NCBI GenBank assembly: GCA_016929555.1
Contig: JAFGIO010000105.1
Span: 1 to 42,400 of the forward strand
Length of the DNA stretch: 42,400 bases
Direction of reading: 5' to 3'
From: Deltaproteobacteria bacterium
GTDB lineage: Bacteria > Desulfobacterota > Syntrophia > Syntrophales > JAFGIO01
Of this stretch, positions 41,832 to 42,400 are shown piece after piece; position 1 is the first letter of the stretch, and each line of letters begins with the position of its first letter. The notes below the pieces were generated by a model that searched no databases, was not told the DNA's origin, and saw only the letters and a list, made by a program, of their open reading frames with translations. The position numbers and the translations under genes were made by a program.

Positions 41832-42400
41832 ATGTTTCAGCACCTGTTCAGCCCGACAATGATTGGGAAGATGGAAGTGAGGAACCGTATCGTCCTGCCG
41901 CCGATGACGCTTGGGTATGGTGCGCCGGATGGGACAGTCACGGAGAGACACCGCGACTATTACGAGGCGCGCGCCAAAGGCGGAGCAGGCCTGATCATCA
42001 CAGAAGCGACCGCGGTTCATCCGGACCGGAAATTCGGATTATATCCACTCGGTCTCTACAATGATGCGCAAATCGACAGTTGGAGAGAACTAGCCATGGC
42101 AACGCATCGTCACGGAGCGAAACTGGCGGCTCAGCTCATGGACCCGGGACCTGAAAGCATCCAGATGCTGACGGGAAAGCAGCCTGAAGGCCCTTCGCCG
42201 GTAGTGGGACGCAGTCTCTTTCGCAGCGTGCCCCGAACGTTGTCTGTCAGCGATATCGAAGCCGTGATCGATGATTTTGCAGAGGCAACCCGCCGGGCAA
42301 AGGATGCGGGGCTGGACGCCGTTGAGATCCATGCGGCTCACGGCTATGCTCTTGTAGGGTCTTTCTTATCCGCCTTCTTTAACAAGCGAACTGACAGCTA
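41832..42400 (+). CDS. Old yellow enzyme-family NADH:flavin oxidoreductase, 5' part
   Basis: The frame runs off the window end with 189 residues visible. It begins MFQHLFSPTMIGKMEVRNRI and contains YEARAKGGAGLIITEATAV, ATHRHGAKLAAQLM, and IHAAHGYALVGSFLSAFFNKRTD, which supply the FMN-binding and substrate His residues of the OYE fold. Length and the missing C-terminal part leave open whether it is a single-domain OYE or a larger 2,4-dienoyl-CoA reductase/BaiCD-type protein with an Fe-S cluster and NAD domain; in anaerobes the latter is common. AAAGGAAAAGA precedes the ATG. The partner SDR lies upstream. Confidence 0.9.
   Translation, partial: MFQHLFSPTMIGKMEVRNRIVLPPMTLGYGAPDGTVTERHRDYYEARAKGGAGLIITEATAVHPDRKFGLYPLGLYNDAQIDSWRELAMATHRHGAKLAAQLMDPGPESIQMLTGKQPEGPSPVVGRSLFRSVPRTLSVSDIEAVIDDFAEATRRAKDAGLDAVEIHAAHGYALVGSFLSAFFNKRTDS

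Overview
The window looks like chromosomal DNA of an anaerobic bacterium with moderately high GC, most plausibly a deltaproteobacterium (Desulfobacterota, a Syntrophia/Syntrophorhabdia-like lineage). This is an inference from gene content: three crotonase-family enzymes, an acyl-CoA dehydrogenase, CCG- and ferredoxin-type iron-sulfur proteins, a CooC-like ATPase, a molybdopterin enzyme, pyruvate phosphate dikinase and an OYE-family reductase. No rRNA gene or phylogenetic marker is present to prove it. I see no tRNA, CRISPR array, phage, transposase or plasmid gene.

Layout. 1-2.3 kb: the 3' part of an MscS channel gene, a DUF2284 cysteine-rich protein and, convergent to it, a CooC-like ATPase. 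2.5-5.6 kb (minus): a likely operon of a serine hydrolase, a crotonase that has lost both usual glutamates, and a two-[4Fe-4S] plus CCG iron-sulfur protein. 5.7-9.0 kb: a DUF5661 protein, a secreted SagB-type nitroreductase and a CNNM/CorC membrane protein. 9.3-14.9 kb: a Prc-like S41 protease, a PaaG-like crotonase, and two envelope lipoproteins, the second an OmpA-type protein with a TolA-like Ala/Glu/Lys repeat. 15.0-20.2 kb (all minus): YihY membrane protein, a bacterial deoxyhypusine-synthase homologue, an SDR and an MBL-fold hydrolase. 20.5-24.8 kb: an alkylsulfatase-type lipoprotein divergent from a membrane PAS histidine kinase. 25.0-28.5 kb: a canonical enoyl-CoA hydratase with a ferredoxin-type protein (minus), divergent from an acyl-CoA dehydrogenase. 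28.8-32.5 kb (minus): a membrane sulfatase/phosphoglycerol-transferase-like protein, a 73-residue membrane protein and an overlapping two-domain methyltransferase. 32.8-36.4 kb: a single-subunit molybdopterin oxidoreductase and a Na+/H+ antiporter. 36.7-42.4 kb: pyruvate phosphate dikinase, a FabK/nitronate-monooxygenase-like flavoprotein, an SDR, and an OYE-family reductase cut by the window end.

The genes fit anaerobic acyl-CoA metabolism (dehydrogenase, hydratases, isomerase, SDRs, OYE reductase, Fe-S electron carriers) with gluconeogenesis from pyruvate (PpdK), surrounded by envelope maintenance genes. Most transcription units appear short, and many start from near-consensus TTGACA/TATAAT promoters that I could place by eye. 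The most interesting points are the sulfatase/small membrane protein/methyltransferase cluster, whose methyltransferase carries a kinase-like D-x4-N...D signature; the repeated pairing of crotonase and iron-sulfur genes; catalytic-residue changes in the crotonases and the acyl-CoA dehydrogenase; shared dyads in pairs of promoters; and two copies of a non-coding hairpin repeat.
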